Assembly: GCA_950295325.1 (NCBI GenBank)
Contig: OX485806.1
Span: 9,238,001-9,302,000, forward strand
Length of the DNA: 64,000 nucleotides
From: Polytrichum commune
Lineage: Eukaryota; Streptophyta; Polytrichopsida; Polytrichales; Polytrichaceae
Direction: 5' to 3'
Under the pieces are notes generated by a model, which worked only from the letters and a program-made list of their open reading frames with translations, ran no database searches and was not told the origin of the DNA. The translations under genes were made by a program, and so were the position numbers. Numbering within the stretch: position 1 is the stretch's first letter; every line of letters begins with the position of its first letter. Shown piece by piece: positions 1-12,800 of this stretch.

Positions 1-285
1 AGTGGTTTTGCTTACCTTAGTGTATGTGGTTTTGTGTTGTGTGGGTGGCGGTGGCAATATTATTGCGCGTGGAGTATCCTTGCGTTGTGGAGGTAGCCAT
101 TGGTAGTAGCTTGAAGGATGCTTTGTGTAGGTTGGTTTGGAGGGGTGATCATTTAGTGGGTGGGTTGGCATTGGTGGGTGACAATATTGTGGGCATCTTG
201 GTGTGATAGAGAGTAGGCATCTTAGTGGGTATATTTTGGGTGTTGTCATTGGTGAGTGATAGCTTGGTGGGTAGATTGTGGGGTG
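1..285. other. G/T-rich left flank of the MULE, no gene
   Basis: Low-complexity sequence rich in GTGGGTGG-like motifs, lying outside the transposon. The open frame running through it has biased low-complexity composition and no recognisable domain, so I do not call a gene. The last bases carry the left copy of the MULE target-site duplication. Confidence 0.5.
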
Positions 286-296
286 TAGCATTGATG
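286..296. repeat. Left 11-bp target-site duplication of the MULE
   Basis: TAGCATTGATG is found here and again exactly at 22056-22066, each copy touching an inverted-repeat terminus that begins GGA. Mutator-superfamily elements make 9-11 bp duplications, so the length fits. The pair defines the insertion boundaries of the whole 21.8-kb element. Confidence 0.88.
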
Positions 297-345
297 GGAA
301 ACTTAGTAGTGTGAGCGTAGAGCGGAGAGCGGAGAGCGGTGATTG
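297..345 (+). repeat. Left terminal inverted repeat of the MULE
   Basis: Starts GGAAAC. After a short variable stretch it holds TGTGAGCGTAGA followed by tandem GAGAGCGG words. The complement of 22008-22055 reads GGACGACACAGC, then the same TGTGAGCGTAGA and GAGAGCGGAGAGCGG. Homology continues in patches to about 407. The tandem GAGAGCGG words could be subterminal transposase-binding repeats; that is inference. Confidence 0.85.
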
Positions 346-831
346 GAGAGCGAAAAATTTAGATTTTATTGGGTAATTTTAGGAGAAGCCGTGCCTATTT
401 CCGTGGATTTAGGGGTAGTTTGAATTCAATTTGTTGGAAAGGCACCCCATTCCCGTGGACATAAGAAACCTGAATTGTTCGAGAAACCAACGGATCCTAT
501 AGGTGTGGAAGATTCCATTTGTTCTCAAACATCCTAGAGTCTAGGTTTGAAATGTTTCATATTAAATTAGGGTTGATGTCACCACTTGAAATCAAACATA
601 AACATATGATGAACAATGTAAGTGTACATAAATGATTTCCACAAAGTGATAAATTGCGCCAAGTAGGTTGGGTAATATTTCCAAGTACGATTAGATTTCA
701 ATAATTATCATACACAAAATATTTGATTGGCCGAGAAAATGTTCATGAAGATAGGTGCCAAACTCAAGACTTACAAAAATGTGTATTCAGTTCAAGTAGC
801 TATATACAACCATCCTCTACTTTATTTCCAT

Positions 832-1341
832 CTACAGCCTATCGGCCGGGCATGTCCAATATGGGTAAAATGATTCAAAGATCATGCCATATAACTCCTC
901 CGCACACCAACAACTCTCCAATTCATCCCTTAGTTTAGCCAATGAACGCAATGATAAATCCCCCAAGTCCGACATAAGAATCCTCCGCGAAATTTTTGAG
1001 CTGACGTGGCGGCTACGAGAGAACCACATCATGTTCATTTGAAATTGTGTGATGAGGTTATGTTCGCGTGGCAAACACACCCTTAAGTCTACATTGGGAC
1101 CCATGGCGTATTCATATTGAGCCAAACGAAGAGCATTGTACTCCACACTTTTATCCACAACATTTTTCCATGATTTGCAACATAGCCTCAAATCGTGGAT
1201 TAGCGACAAACGACGTTGGGTGTCCAATACCGTCTCCCGGCCCGTATCCACATTTGCGGCACCCACCAATAAGTTGGGAACTAAGACTGACAATTGTACA
1301 TATAGGTCCAGATGTAGTACGAGTGGCTCCATGACGTGCAA
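832..1341 (-). CDS. Hypothetical protein in the MULE left arm, possible F-box-like fragment
   Basis: A 169-aa frame opening at ATG 1341, near the left terminus. The segment LCCKSWKNVVDKSVEYNALR followed by LAQYEY resembles the tail of plant F-box-type domains, where a CxSW..x(V/I)D..xEW.ALR pattern is common. The N-terminal half (about residues 1-45) is hydrophobic and not obviously F-box. No neighbouring exon was found. It may be a captured host fragment, as in Pack-MULEs, or a degraded element gene. The frame is long for such AT-rich DNA, but function is not established. Confidence 0.35.
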   Translation of the reverse strand: MHVMEPLVLHLDLYVQLSVLVPNLLVGAANVDTGRETVLDTQRRLSLIHDLRLCCKSWKNVVDKSVEYNALRLAQYEYAMGPNVDLRVCLPREHNLITQFQMNMMWFSRSRHVSSKISRRILMSDLGDLSLRSLAKLRDELESCWCAEELYGMIFESFYPYWTCPADRL

Positions 1342-1449
1342 TTAGAGCGATCTTCCACAACCTGATGAACAAATGATGAGGTACACAAATGAACTCAAAA
1401 ATCAAGTAAATTTTGGCCAAGAACTTAACCTCAACCCAAAGACTCAAGA

Positions 1450-1807
1450 ATGCTTAAAATTCACAAGAGCCTTAAACTCACACACAAGAGCATACAATTT
1501 GAAATTTTTGGCCAAGGCCTCAACCCCATATACAAGAGCTAACAATCACAAACTTTTGGCCAATGCCTTAACCTCACACACAAGAGCCACTAATCTGATA
1601 TGTTTGGCCAAGGCTTTAACCTCATATACAAGAGCCCACAATCTGAAATATTTGGCCAAGGCCTTAACATCACATTCAAAAGCCTACAATCTGAAATTGT
1701 TGGCCAAGGCCTTAACCTCACACATAAGAGCCAACAATCTGAAATTTTTGGCCAAGGTCTCAAGACCATATACAAGAGCTAACAATCTGAAATTTTTGGG
1801 CAAGGGC
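1450..1807. repeat. 48-bp minisatellite, left block
   Basis: About seven tandem copies of a 48-bp unit containing the overlapping palindromes TTGGCCAA and AAGGCCTT, with CTCACACACAAGAGC and CAATCTGAAATTTTTGG in between. Because 48 is a multiple of three, frames stay open on both strands, giving spurious 16-residue periodic ORFs. The block stops exactly at the solo LTR and resumes at 2761, so it was once continuous with the larger block. The order of unit variants matches units in the right block, which implies higher-order duplication. Confidence 0.92.
1803..1807. repeat. Left 5-bp TSD of solo LTR
   Basis: AGGGC immediately precedes the TG terminus at 1808 and is repeated at 2761-2765 immediately after the CA terminus. 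Five-bp duplications are typical of LTR-retrotransposon integrases. Confidence 0.9.
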
Positions 1808-2760
1808 TGTCGCAACCCTTGCTAGGTCCCTTAACAATCTTGCCAATTTTCGTTTCTAGCAAAGGTTACGAGCGCTAACCCTTCGCATTCCGCCATGCTA
1901 ATGGATAGCTCCTCTTACCCCGGACCAATAATTCATAAGAGGGAACCAACCCTCCTACTTTGCTTTCGGGACTCACCCCTTAATCGGTAACCCATTTCCC
2001 CAATGTGGACTTCCATCCATGGAAGTCCAATCCTATGTTGATCATCGCATTGCCGGAGCAACACTACAACAACCCGAAGCATACTAGGCAACTATGGCCT
2101 CACAATAGGCCAAAGCCCATGGAGGCCTTGCCGTTCGGCCTCGGGTGGGTGAGGCCACACCACCTCACCCATATAAGCCTCTAGGACTCTACGCGGGGCC
2201 CCTACCCCACCGTCAACCAACCTCTTGTCTCTCCACCAAGAGTTGGGGCCAAGTGGACATTTTCCTTTAGCCGCTGGGCCTAGAAGCCCCCACAGCTTCA
2301 GACCATCATAACTTCCTTGTATGATGTCTGATGCTAACACTTGACCACTCCATCTTCATCTACGCTTCACGTAGATGCCGATGGACTCCTCACTTGCCCC
2401 ATTCGGGCAAGTCTTGAGGAAGTTATGCCTGTTTGAACCTTGGCAGTCCCGGGAATCACTCCCAGGCACTGCTGTACCAGGGCGCTGTCCCGGGACAGCG
2501 CCCCACTCAAATGGCCATAACTCCTAGCTCACACCTCCGATTGAGGTGTTCTTGAGCATTCTAGAATCACCACGCCATGAGCTACGCATAGCTCATGGCC
2601 TTACCCTTGTGCCTCCTAGTCTCCGTGGGTGGGAGGCGTTCACCCACACTAGGATCACTTGGGCCCTCTCACCAACGGCGCCACAAGTCCCGGGTGTCAC
2701 TCCGGGGTCCCCCTTGTGCCCACGGTGTTTCGGGCACTCCTCATGGAGAGGTGCGCGACA
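1808..2760. mobile_element. Solo LTR nested in the minisatellite
   Basis: A 953-bp segment with no similarity to the surrounding 48-bp repeat. It starts TGTCGC and ends GCGACA, which are the TG...CA and short inverted termini of an LTR, and AGGGC is duplicated at both sides. A TATA-like ATATAA stands at 2171-2176. No internal retrotransposon coding region, primer-binding site or second LTR is present, so this is the product of LTR-LTR recombination. GC content is clearly higher than in the flanking array. Whether the family is Gypsy or Copia cannot be told from the LTR alone. Confidence 0.88.
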
Positions 2761-4205
2761 AGGGCTTAACCCCACACACAAGAGCCACTAATCTGATATG
2801 TTTGGCCAAGGCCTTAACCTCATATACAAGAGCCTACAATCACAAATTTTTGGCCAAGCCCTTAACCTCGTATAGAAGAGGATACAATCACAAATTTTTG
2901 GCCAAGGCCTTAACCTCACATACAAGAGGCTACAATAACAAGTTTTTGGCCAAGGCCTCAACCCCATATACAAGAGCTAACAATCACAAACTTTTGGCCA
3001 ATGCCTTAACCTCACACACAAGAGCCACTAATCTGATATGTTTGGCCAAGGCTTTAACCTCATATACAAGAGCCCACAATCTGAAATATTTGGCCAAGGC
3101 CTTAACATCACATTCAAAAGCCTACAATCTGAAATTGTTGGCCAAGGCCTTAACCTCACACACAAGAGCCAACAATCTGAAATTTTTGGCCAAGGCCTCA
3201 ACACCATATACAAGAGCTAACAATCTGAAATTTTTGGGCAAGGGCTTAACCTCACACACAAGAGCCCCTAATCTGATATGTTTGGCCAAGGCCTTAACCT
3301 CACATACAAGAGGCTACAATAACAAATTTTTGGCCAAGGCCTCAACCCCATCTACAAGAGCTAACAATCACAAACTTTTGGCCAATGCCTTAACCTCACA
3401 CAGAAGAGCCACTAATCTGATATGTTTAGCCAAGGCTTTAACCTCATATACAAGAGCCCACAATCTGAAATATTTGGCCAAGGCCTTAACATCACATTCA
3501 AAAGCCTACAATCTGAAATTGTTGGCCAAGGCCTTAACCTCACACACAAGAGCCCTCAATCTGAAATATTTGGCCAAGGCCTTAACATCACATTCAAAAG
3601 CCTACAATCTGAAATTGTTGGCCAAGGCCTTAACCTCACACACAAGAGCCAACAATCTGAAATTTTTGGCCAAGGCCTCAACACCATATACAAGAGCTAA
3701 CAATCTGAAATTTTTGGGCAAGGGCTTAACCTCACACACAAGAACCACTAATCTGATATGTTTGGAGAAGGCCTTAACATCACATACAAGAGCAACTAAT
3801 CTGATATGTTTGGCCAAGGACTTAACCTCACAAAGAAGAGCCTACAATCTAAAAATTTTGGCCAAGGCCTTAACCTCATATACAAACCATAGAATCTGAA
3901 AGTTGTGGCCAAGGCCTTAACCTCACATACAAGAGCATAGAATATGAAATTTTTGGGCAACGGCTTAACCTCACACGCAAGAGCCAACAATCTGAAATTT
4001 TTGGCCAAGGCCTCAACACCATATACAAGATCTAACAATCTGAAATCTTTGGGCAAGGGCTTAACCTCACACACAAGAGCCACTAATCTGATATGTTAGG
4101 CCAAGGACTTAACCTCACAAACAAGAGCCTACAATCTGAAATTTTTGGCCAAGGGCTTAACCTCAAAAACAAGAGCATAGAATCTGAAATTTTTGGGCCA
4201 TTAAA
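2761..4205. repeat. 48-bp minisatellite, right block
   Basis: About 30 tandem units of the same 48-bp repeat as 1450-1807. A 434-codon open frame runs through 23 of them, but minus-strand and other plus frames are also open across many units, which is expected for a stop-free repeat and argues against coding. Variant units recur in the same order (for example units 5-10 and 13-20 of the plus frame), giving a higher-order repeat of about 8 units. Units decay after about 3890, where small indels break the frame. Confidence 0.92.
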
Positions 4206-4619
4206 AGTGAGAGCATCCAAAAATCCTAACCAAATCAACACCTGAATCCAACTCAAGAATAAGGACTACACATCTAGGGCAATCGGAAGTGAGAGCATTC
4301 ACCTGAAACAAGGTTGACAATCTCGTAGAAACAGAGTTGAGAGTCCGAGCACTCAATAGGTTGGAGTAGCACAATGCTTGGGCTTGAAAGTATTACATGC
4401 CGAAATAGGAGAGCACGTGCTTGGAGTGGCACAATGTGAAAAGGGTGCACGGGGATGTGACCATAATTGGAAGGAGATATGCATTCAATGCATTACATTA
4501 ATGGGATGAATCTGAACTTAACTAGGGGATCTTAACTAATATTGCACATAATGACAGAGGATGTAATATATAACATTATGGCTATAATGCCACATGCAAA
4601 AATCTGGGATGAACCCCAT
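4206..4619. other. Spacer between the minisatellite and the palindrome array
   Basis: Unique AT-rich sequence inside the MULE. A short phrase, GAGAGCA followed by TC(C/A), recurs a few times, but no gene or element is recognisable. Confidence 0.5.
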
Positions 4620-6710
4620 GCCCGGGGACCCTCTCGGAACCGAGAGGGTTCCCAAATAGTCGAACCCCTTGACAAATATGAACCCCAAAAAGAAACCCCC
4701 AACCACTGGATCAAACCCCCAACCACTGGACCACTGGATGAAACCCCCAACCACTGGAACCTCTCGAAACCGAGAGGGTCCACAAGTAGTCCAACCACTC
4801 AAGTTGACAAAATCTAATTACCTACCTAATCCACATACATTCATGTAAAAATGAATACTATCAGTACTATCCCCACCTTGACCCTCTCGGTTCCGAGAGG
4901 GTCTCACTGTCAAGGATACACAAACGTTTTCAACCTAAGTACCTACGTAATGCACATACATGCACATACAGAAGGCACATAATAGTTGTGAAAATCTGGT
5001 CCTTACTATCACAACCTACACCCGAGAGGGTATCACTCTCATGCATATACAAAAATTTCAAACGTAAGTACCCACCTAGACCACATACATTCACATCCAC
5101 AAGGCACATCATAGTTGTAAAAATCTGGTCCATACTATCCCAACATTGACCCTCTCGGTTCCGAGGGGGTGGGCCTCTTATGAATACACAAACATTAACA
5201 ACCTAAGTACCTACCTAGTCCACATACATACACATAGACAAGCCAAGTCATAGTTGTCAAAATCTGGTCCATACTATCCCCAACTTGACCCTCTCGGTTC
5301 CGAGAGGGTCTCACTAACATGCACCCAAAATCAATTTCATTATTACTAACTAGATGGACCACATACATACACATAGACAAGCCAAATCATAGTTGTCAAA
5401 ATCTGGTCCATACTAACCCCAAATTCACCCTCTCGGTTCCGAGAGGGTCTCACTCTCATGCACACACAAAAGTTTTGAACATGAATAACTAGTTGGTCCA
5501 AATACATTCACATAAACAAGCCAAATCATAGTTGTCGAAATGTGGTCCACACTATCCCAACCTCGACCCTCTCGGTTCCGAGAGGGTCTCCCTCTCATGC
5601 ACTCGCAAACATTTTCAACATGAATTACTAGTTGGTCCACATACATTCACATACAAAAGCCACATCATAGTTTTCAAAATCTGGTCCATACTAAACCCAT
5701 CCTAGACACTGTCGGTTCCGAGAGGGTCTCATCCTAGTGCACAAACAAAACTTTTCAACATGAACTAATAATTGGTCCACAAACAAACATATACACAAGG
5801 CAAATCATAGTTGACAAAATCTGGTCCATACTGTCCCCAACTTGACCCCATACGGTTCCGAGAGGGTCTCACTCTCATGCACCCAAAATCAATTTCATTA
5901 TGACTAACTAGATGGACCACATACATACACATAGACAAGCCAAATCATAATTGTCAAATTCTGGTCCATACTAACCCCAAATTCACCCTCTCGGTTCTGA
6001 GAGGGTCTAACACTCATGCACACACAAAAGTTTTGAACATGAATAACTAGTTGGTCCAAATACATTCACATACACAAGCCACATCAGAGTTGTCGAAATC
6101 TAGTCCACACTATCCCAACCTCGACCCTCTCGGTTCCGAGAGGGTCTCCCTCTCACGAACCCACAAACAATTTCAACATGAATTACTAGTTGGTCCACAT
6201 ACATTCACAAACAAAAGCCACATCATAGTTTTCAAAATTTGGTCCATAGTAAACCCATCCTAGACCCTCTCGGTTCCGAGAGAGTCTCATCCTAGTGCAC
6301 ACACAAAAATTCTCAACATGAATTACTAAGTTGTCCACAAAGAAACATATACACAAGCCACATCATAGTTGTCAAAATCTGGTCCACACTATCCCCACCT
6401 TGACCCTCTCGGTTCCGAGAGGGTCTCACTCTCTTGCAAACACAAAACTTTTGAAGATGAATAACTAGTTGGTCCAAATACATTCACATACACAAGCAAA
6501 ATCATAGTTGTCAAAATCTGGTCCTTAATATCCCCACCTTGACCCTCTGGGTTCCGAGAGGGTCTCCCTTTCATGCACCCGCGAACAATTTCAACATGAA
6601 TAACTAGCTGGTCCACATACAGTCACATACTGAAGCCACATCATAGTTGTGAAAATCTGGTCCATACTAAAACCATCCTAGACCCTCTCGGTTCCGAGAG
6701 GGTCGGCCAC
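4620..6710. repeat. Palindrome array, distal block (downstream of accessory gene)
   Basis: About 16 units of a ~140-bp tandem repeat. Each unit has a 22-bp palindrome (arms ACCCTCTCGG and CCGAGAGGGT around a TT centre) and a spacer containing TGGTCCACATACATTCACAT and TTGTCAAAATCTGGTCCATA. All spacers run in the same direction. The palindrome is usually perfect while spacers vary. The copy at 4628-4649 has an AA centre, the inverted state. The first units are shorter and more degenerate than the rest. Confidence 0.93.
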
Positions 6711-6883
6711 TTATGGACATAAGATAAGTAATTGAAAGAGAGATTGAAAGGTAAAAAACACATAAGATGATGGAGTTAAATGGGGTTTTAAAAAGGGCAA
6801 TGGAAATTCAACAAGGGAATTTGTAAGTAACTCAAACATAAAGAAAACATAGAGAATAGGGGTTCCAAACGCACCAGGTGTAG
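6711..6883. other. Unique 3' flank of the accessory gene
   Basis: AT-rich sequence between the stop codon at 6884 and the distal palindrome block; on the minus strand it would be the 3' UTR. Nothing else is recognisable. Confidence 0.4.
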
Positions 6884-9800
6884 TCAACAACTAGGACTAT
6901 CATGTCTATCACTAACCTCGCCCTGGTCGGCTTCTATGTCTAGGAAATCAAATATTACTTTGTTGAGAGGGCGAATGCGACGAGGAGGTGGGGAAGGTGC
7001 TTCTGCCAAAAGATTGGCAAGGTCAGCGGCATACGAAGGGAGCTGGAAGGTTGTCGAAGGGGTTGCAAACATGTCCGCATTAAGGACACGAATGGGACTT
7101 TCATTTTGAACTCTGCACAGTCAGAACGGAAAACCAAAACAAATTAGTATAAGCCAAAAAATCCGATAGAAGAAGATACAAATACAAGCAAGTAAGAAGA
7201 CAAGAACGAACTTACGCACACAGCAAATCGAAATTGCGCTTGGCCATCTTCCGGGGAGGAGGAGCAAAAACGGATCCTCGTTGTGGGGCAGCATGCTGAG
7301 AAGTGTGTTCTTGCTCAGTTTCACGCATAGGAAGGAGGATGGACTTAAAGATGTCGAGATCGGACTCAAGCGCCATAATATGGCGTTGAATGGAACGACA
7401 TGCAATCACGGAACCTCCTATAAAAACAAAATGGCATAAGATGAGCATAAGGGAATGAATGAGAAATGAAGTAAAGAAAAAAAACAAGGAAATGAAACAA
7501 TGAAAAGAAAAACCGACCAAGGCCACATTGCCAATTCATAATAATGTCGTCCTTATCCGTGAGGGCGGAGAAAATGATGGAGAAGAACTCCGGGCGCTTC
7601 TCACGAGCACCTCTCCAAGGGACACCGTCTTCCCTCATCGACTGGTTTTTGGCATCCGCAAAACTGTTGAGCCAACCATCTCTCTTCAAATTGTAACCCA
7701 TGTCTTCGAAGTCCGAAGTCCGGACATTCCAAACCGAATCATTGCGTACGAGAACCTTGATGAAGAACTTGCGAGTCTGTAAGAAATGAAAATGGTAGTA
7801 TTAGGAAAACAAAATGGAAGAGCAAAAAAGAGAAAACTAGAAATAGATGAGGCAAGAAAGACATACCAAATCAGCTGGATTAGTAGGCGATTGGAGGTCG
7901 AGGTCATTCATCCCAAACCAGTCTTCGGCAACGTAGAAATCCTCTGTGTGTGCCCAGTTATGTATGGATCTAGAGACGTCAGGATCGGCGGCGTGTGCAA
8001 AGACAAGGACGCCGTCATCATGGAGGTTTGCGTTAGCAAATGCAAATAGAACCTCAAAGTAAGAGGAAGAACGCTTGTTCCATTGAGGAACATCGGACGA
8101 AGATGACGAGATGTCAGGAACACATAGGTTCTCCGGCACATCTGCGAAGAGAAGATCAAGCCCTGTGTGCACCTTAGGTTTGGTATTAGGACGAATACGA
8201 CCCGCTCCCACCTGGAAATAAAAAAGCCAAAAAAAAATATAAGAAACCAATTGGTGAAATAGAATGAATGAACGAGAAAACAACAGAATGTCGCACAAAC
8301 CTTAGTAAGAAATTCCTGGATGCGACGGTAAGCCGGGGGGGCAACCTTGGACCGCATGAGTTCCTCTATGAGCTCCCCCATATCGACATTCTCAAGCAAA
8401 GAGAGAGAAGACGACTTCTCCGAAGAAGTTGCGGAGGTATCCGGAGCGACGACTTTCCTTTTGCGTGGCACGGAGGGAATGGTGACACCGCTATGGGAAG
8501 GAGCAGGAACATGGTCTCGAGAAGGGACAGAAGGAGTGGCCGTTGGACTTCCGACAACTGTGGTAGCGGGAGTGCGCTGAACAGAGGCCTTGGTGAAAGA
8601 ACGGGTGGAAACTTGACTAGAAGCTACCCTCTTACCCTTGCCTTTGGCCTTCACCGGTGCTACCTCTTTGTCAATGGCGGCAGGAGTAAGATTCTCATCT
8701 TCATCTGGCTCTTCCTCCAATTCAATGACCTCAGGGGCAGCGGAAACAAGGCTCATGTAGAGGGGTTCTTCAACTTCTGGAACAAATCCACGAGAACAAT
8801 CCAGGTACCAACCACCAGCGACCAAATGGACGTGTGGAAATTTTGCAAGTTGCATGGGCGTGTACACAAAAAGGTTGGAGTTGTCATCGACCCACTCGTG
8901 AAGGAAAGACGGCAATGACGAAGCTGGAAGAGCATTCTTAACGACAAGCTCACGGTGAATGTACCTACGAAGTGAAGAAAATTAGAACAAAAGAATGTAG
9001 TGAAAAGAAACGAAGATATGAAGCACGAAAGAAAAAGAAAAAATGATTACCAGTAAGCAACGCGCTTGATAGCAATTGGTCCTTCCTCGAACTCCATGAG
9101 ATTGAGCCCTTTGGTGAACTTGAAGTCACCTTTGTCATCAAAATATACTCGAAATGCCTTGTCCCACAAAATGAGCCTCCAATGCTCGACAAAATGAGCA
9201 GGTGGGAAAAGGTCCTCCATAGAAACCCAGTTAATGTCGATGGAGCATTCATTTTCAAATGAGGCAATCTCACCCTCAACACCTTTCTCCAACTAAGATA
9301 ACAGAAAAACAAAGTAAGTCCAAGATGGAAAGCCGACACTAAAAATCTCAACTTTAGTACCATCCTAGTCCACATACAATGACATACAAAAGCCACATCA
9401 AGGTTGTCAAAATCTGGTCCATACTAAAACCATCCTAGACCCTCTCGGTTCCGAGAGGGTCTCATCCTAGTGCACACACAAAACTTCTCAACATGAATAA
9501 CTAGTTGTTTCAAAAACAGGTCCATACTAAAACAATCCTAGACCCTCTCGGTTCCGAGAGGGTTCGTTGCTAGTGCAGAAACAAGAAATTTCAAAATGAA
9601 TAACTGGCTTGTCCACATACATTCACATATACAAGCCACATCATAGTTATTAAAATCTGGTCCATACTATTCCCAACTTGATCCTCTCGGTTCCGAGAGG
9701 GTCTCATTCTAATGCAATCACAATCCATTTAAACATGAATTACTAGTTTGTCCACATACATTCACATACAAAAGCCACATCAAGGCTGTCAAAATCTGGT

Positions 9801-12800
9801 CCATAACAAAACCATCATAGACCCTCTGGGTTCCGAGAGGGTCTCATCCTAGTGCACAGCCAAAAAATTTCAAAATGAATAACTAGCCGGTCCACATACA
9901 GTCACATACTCAATCCACATCATAGTTGTCAAAATCTGGTCCATACTAAAACCATTGTAGACCCTCTCGGTTCCGAGAGGGTCTCATCCTAGCGAACACA
10001 CAAAACTTCTGAACATGAATTACTAATTGGTCCACAAACATTCATATACACAAGCCACCTCATAGTTGTCAAAATCTGGTCCTTACTATCCCCACCGAGA
10101 GGGTCTCATCCTAGTGAACACACAAAACTTCTGAACATGAATTACTAATTGGTCCACAAACATTCATATACACAAGCCACCTCATAGTTGTCAAAATCTG
10201 GTCCTTACTATCCCCACCGAGAGGGTCTCATCCTAGTGAACACACAAAACTTCTGAACATGAATTACTAATTGGTCCACAAACATTCATATACACAAGCC
10301 ACCTCATAGTTGTCAAAATCTGGTCCTTACTATCCCCACCTTGGCCCTCTCGGCTCCGAGAGGGTCTCACTCTCATGCACACACAAACAATTTCAACATG
10401 AATAACTAGCTGGTACACAAACACTCACATACTGAAGCCACATCATAGTTGTCAAAATCTGGTCTTTAATATCCCCAAGTTGACACTCTCGGTTCCGAGA
10501 GGGTCTCCCTCTCATGCACCCGCAAACAATTTCAACATGAATTACTACTTGCTCCACATACATTCAAATACAAAAGCCATCCTAGACCCTCTCGGTTCCG
10601 AGAGGGTCTCATCCTAGTGCACGCACAAAACTTCTCAACATGAATTACTAATTGGACCACAAACATTCATATACACAAGCCACATCAGATGTTGTCAAAA
10701 TCTGGTCCATACTAAAACCATACTAGACCCTCTCGGTTCCGAGAGGGTCTCAACCTAGTGCACACACAAAACTTCTCAACATGAATAACTAGCTGTTTCA
10801 AAATCAGGTCCATACTAAAACAATCCTAGACCCTCTCGGTTCCGAGAGGGTTCGTTGCTAATGCACAAACAAGAAATTACAAAATGAATAACTGGCTTGT
10901 CCACATACACTCACATATACAAGCCACATCCTAGATTTTAAAATCTGGTCCATACTATCCCCAACTTGACCCTCTCGGTTCCGAGAGGGTCTCACTCTAA
11001 TGCACCCACAAGCAATTTCAACATGAATTACTAGTTGGTCCACATACATTCACATACAAAAGCCACATAAAGGTTGTCAAAATCTGGTCCATAACAAAAC
11101 CATCCTAGACCCTCTCGGTTCCGAGAGGGTCTCACTCTCATGCACACACACGAAGTTTGAACCTAAGTTGCTACCTTGTCCATATACATTCATATACACA
11201 AGTCACATCAGAGTTGTCAAAATCTGGTCCACACTATCCCCACCTTGACCCTCTCGGTTCCGAGAGGGTCTCCCTCTCATGCACACGAAAACAATTTCAA
11301 CATGAATTACTAGTTGGTCCACATACATTCACATACAAAAGCCACATCATATTTTTCAAAATCTGGTTGATACTAAACCCATCCTAGACCCTCTCGGTTC
11401 CGAGACGGTCCCACTGTCATGCACACACACTCAATATCATGATGATTGCCTAGATGGTCAACAAACATTCATAGACACAAGCCACATCAGAGTTGTCAAA
11501 ATCTGGTCCACACTATCCCAACCTTGACCCTCTCGGTTCCGAGAGGGTATCACTCTCGTGCACCCACAAATTAGTTTCAACCTAAGTACCTACATAGTCC
11601 ACATACATTCACATACACAAGCCACATCATAGTTTCCAATATCGCCATCCTTGACCCTCTCGGAACCGAGAGGGTCTCACCTCAGTGCATTCACAAAACT
11701 GTTCACCCAAAGTCCTACCTAGTCCACATACATAATTCCCACCATATGGTACACAAATCCAGCACGTAGACCCTCTTGGTTCCGAGATGGTCTCAATATT
11801 GTGCGTACACAATAAATTTCACCATAAATACCTGCCTTTTACATATACATACCCCATTATTGTCAAAATCTGGTACAAAACACCTCAAGGTATACCCTCT
11901 CGGTTCCGAGAGGGTATCATTCTAGTGAACACACTACAAATTTCAACCTATGTACCTACCTAGACCACATACTATCACATACACAATGCACATCATACTT
12001 GTTAAAATCTGGTCCAAATTGTCACAACCTAGACCCTCTCGGTTCCGAGAGGGTCTAGCTCTTATGCACCCACAAGAATTTTGAACCAAAGTCCACACAC
12101 CTTGTCCACACACTTTCACATACCTTGACCCTCTCGGTTCCCCACCTTGACCCTCTCGGTTCCGAGAGGGTCTCATCCTAGTGCAAACACAAAACTTCTC
12201 AACATGAATAACTAGCTTGTCCACATACAATCACATACTCAAGCCACATCATAGTTGTGAAAATCTGGTCCTTAATATCCCCACCTTGACCCTCTCGGTT
12301 CCGAGAGGGTCTCCCTCTCATGCACCCACAAAACTTTTGAACCTAAGTTTCTACCTTGTCCACACACATTCACATACACGAGCCAAATCACAGTTTTCGA
12401 AATTTGGTACATACTATCCCCAACTTGACCCTCTCGGTTCCGAGAGGGTCTCCCTCTCATGCACCCGCAAACAATTTCAACATGAATTACTACTTGGTCC
12501 ACATACATTCAAATACAACAGCCATATCATAGTTTTCAAAATCTGGTCGATACTAAACCCATCCTAGACCCTCTCGGAACCGAGAGGGTGTCATCCTAGT
12601 GCACACACAAAACTTCTCAACATGAATTACTAATTGGTCCACAAACATTCATATACACAAGCCACATCATAGTTGTCAAAATCAGGTCCATACTATCCCC
12701 ACCTTGACCCTCTCGGTTCCGAGAGGGTCTCCCTCTCATGGACACACAAAGAATTTCAACATGAATAACTAACTGGTCCACGAACAATCACATACTGTAG

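Noticed and set aside
2595..3899. 434-codon open frame with 16-residue repeats
   Set aside because: The repeat period is divisible by three, and other frames on both strands are also open over the same units. The frame starts inside the solo LTR, so it is a repeat artefact, not a protein.
8268..8918. 216-codon plus-strand frame opposite the accessory gene
   Set aside because: It lies antisense to the second-largest exon of a gene with consistent splice phases and is explained as a shadow.
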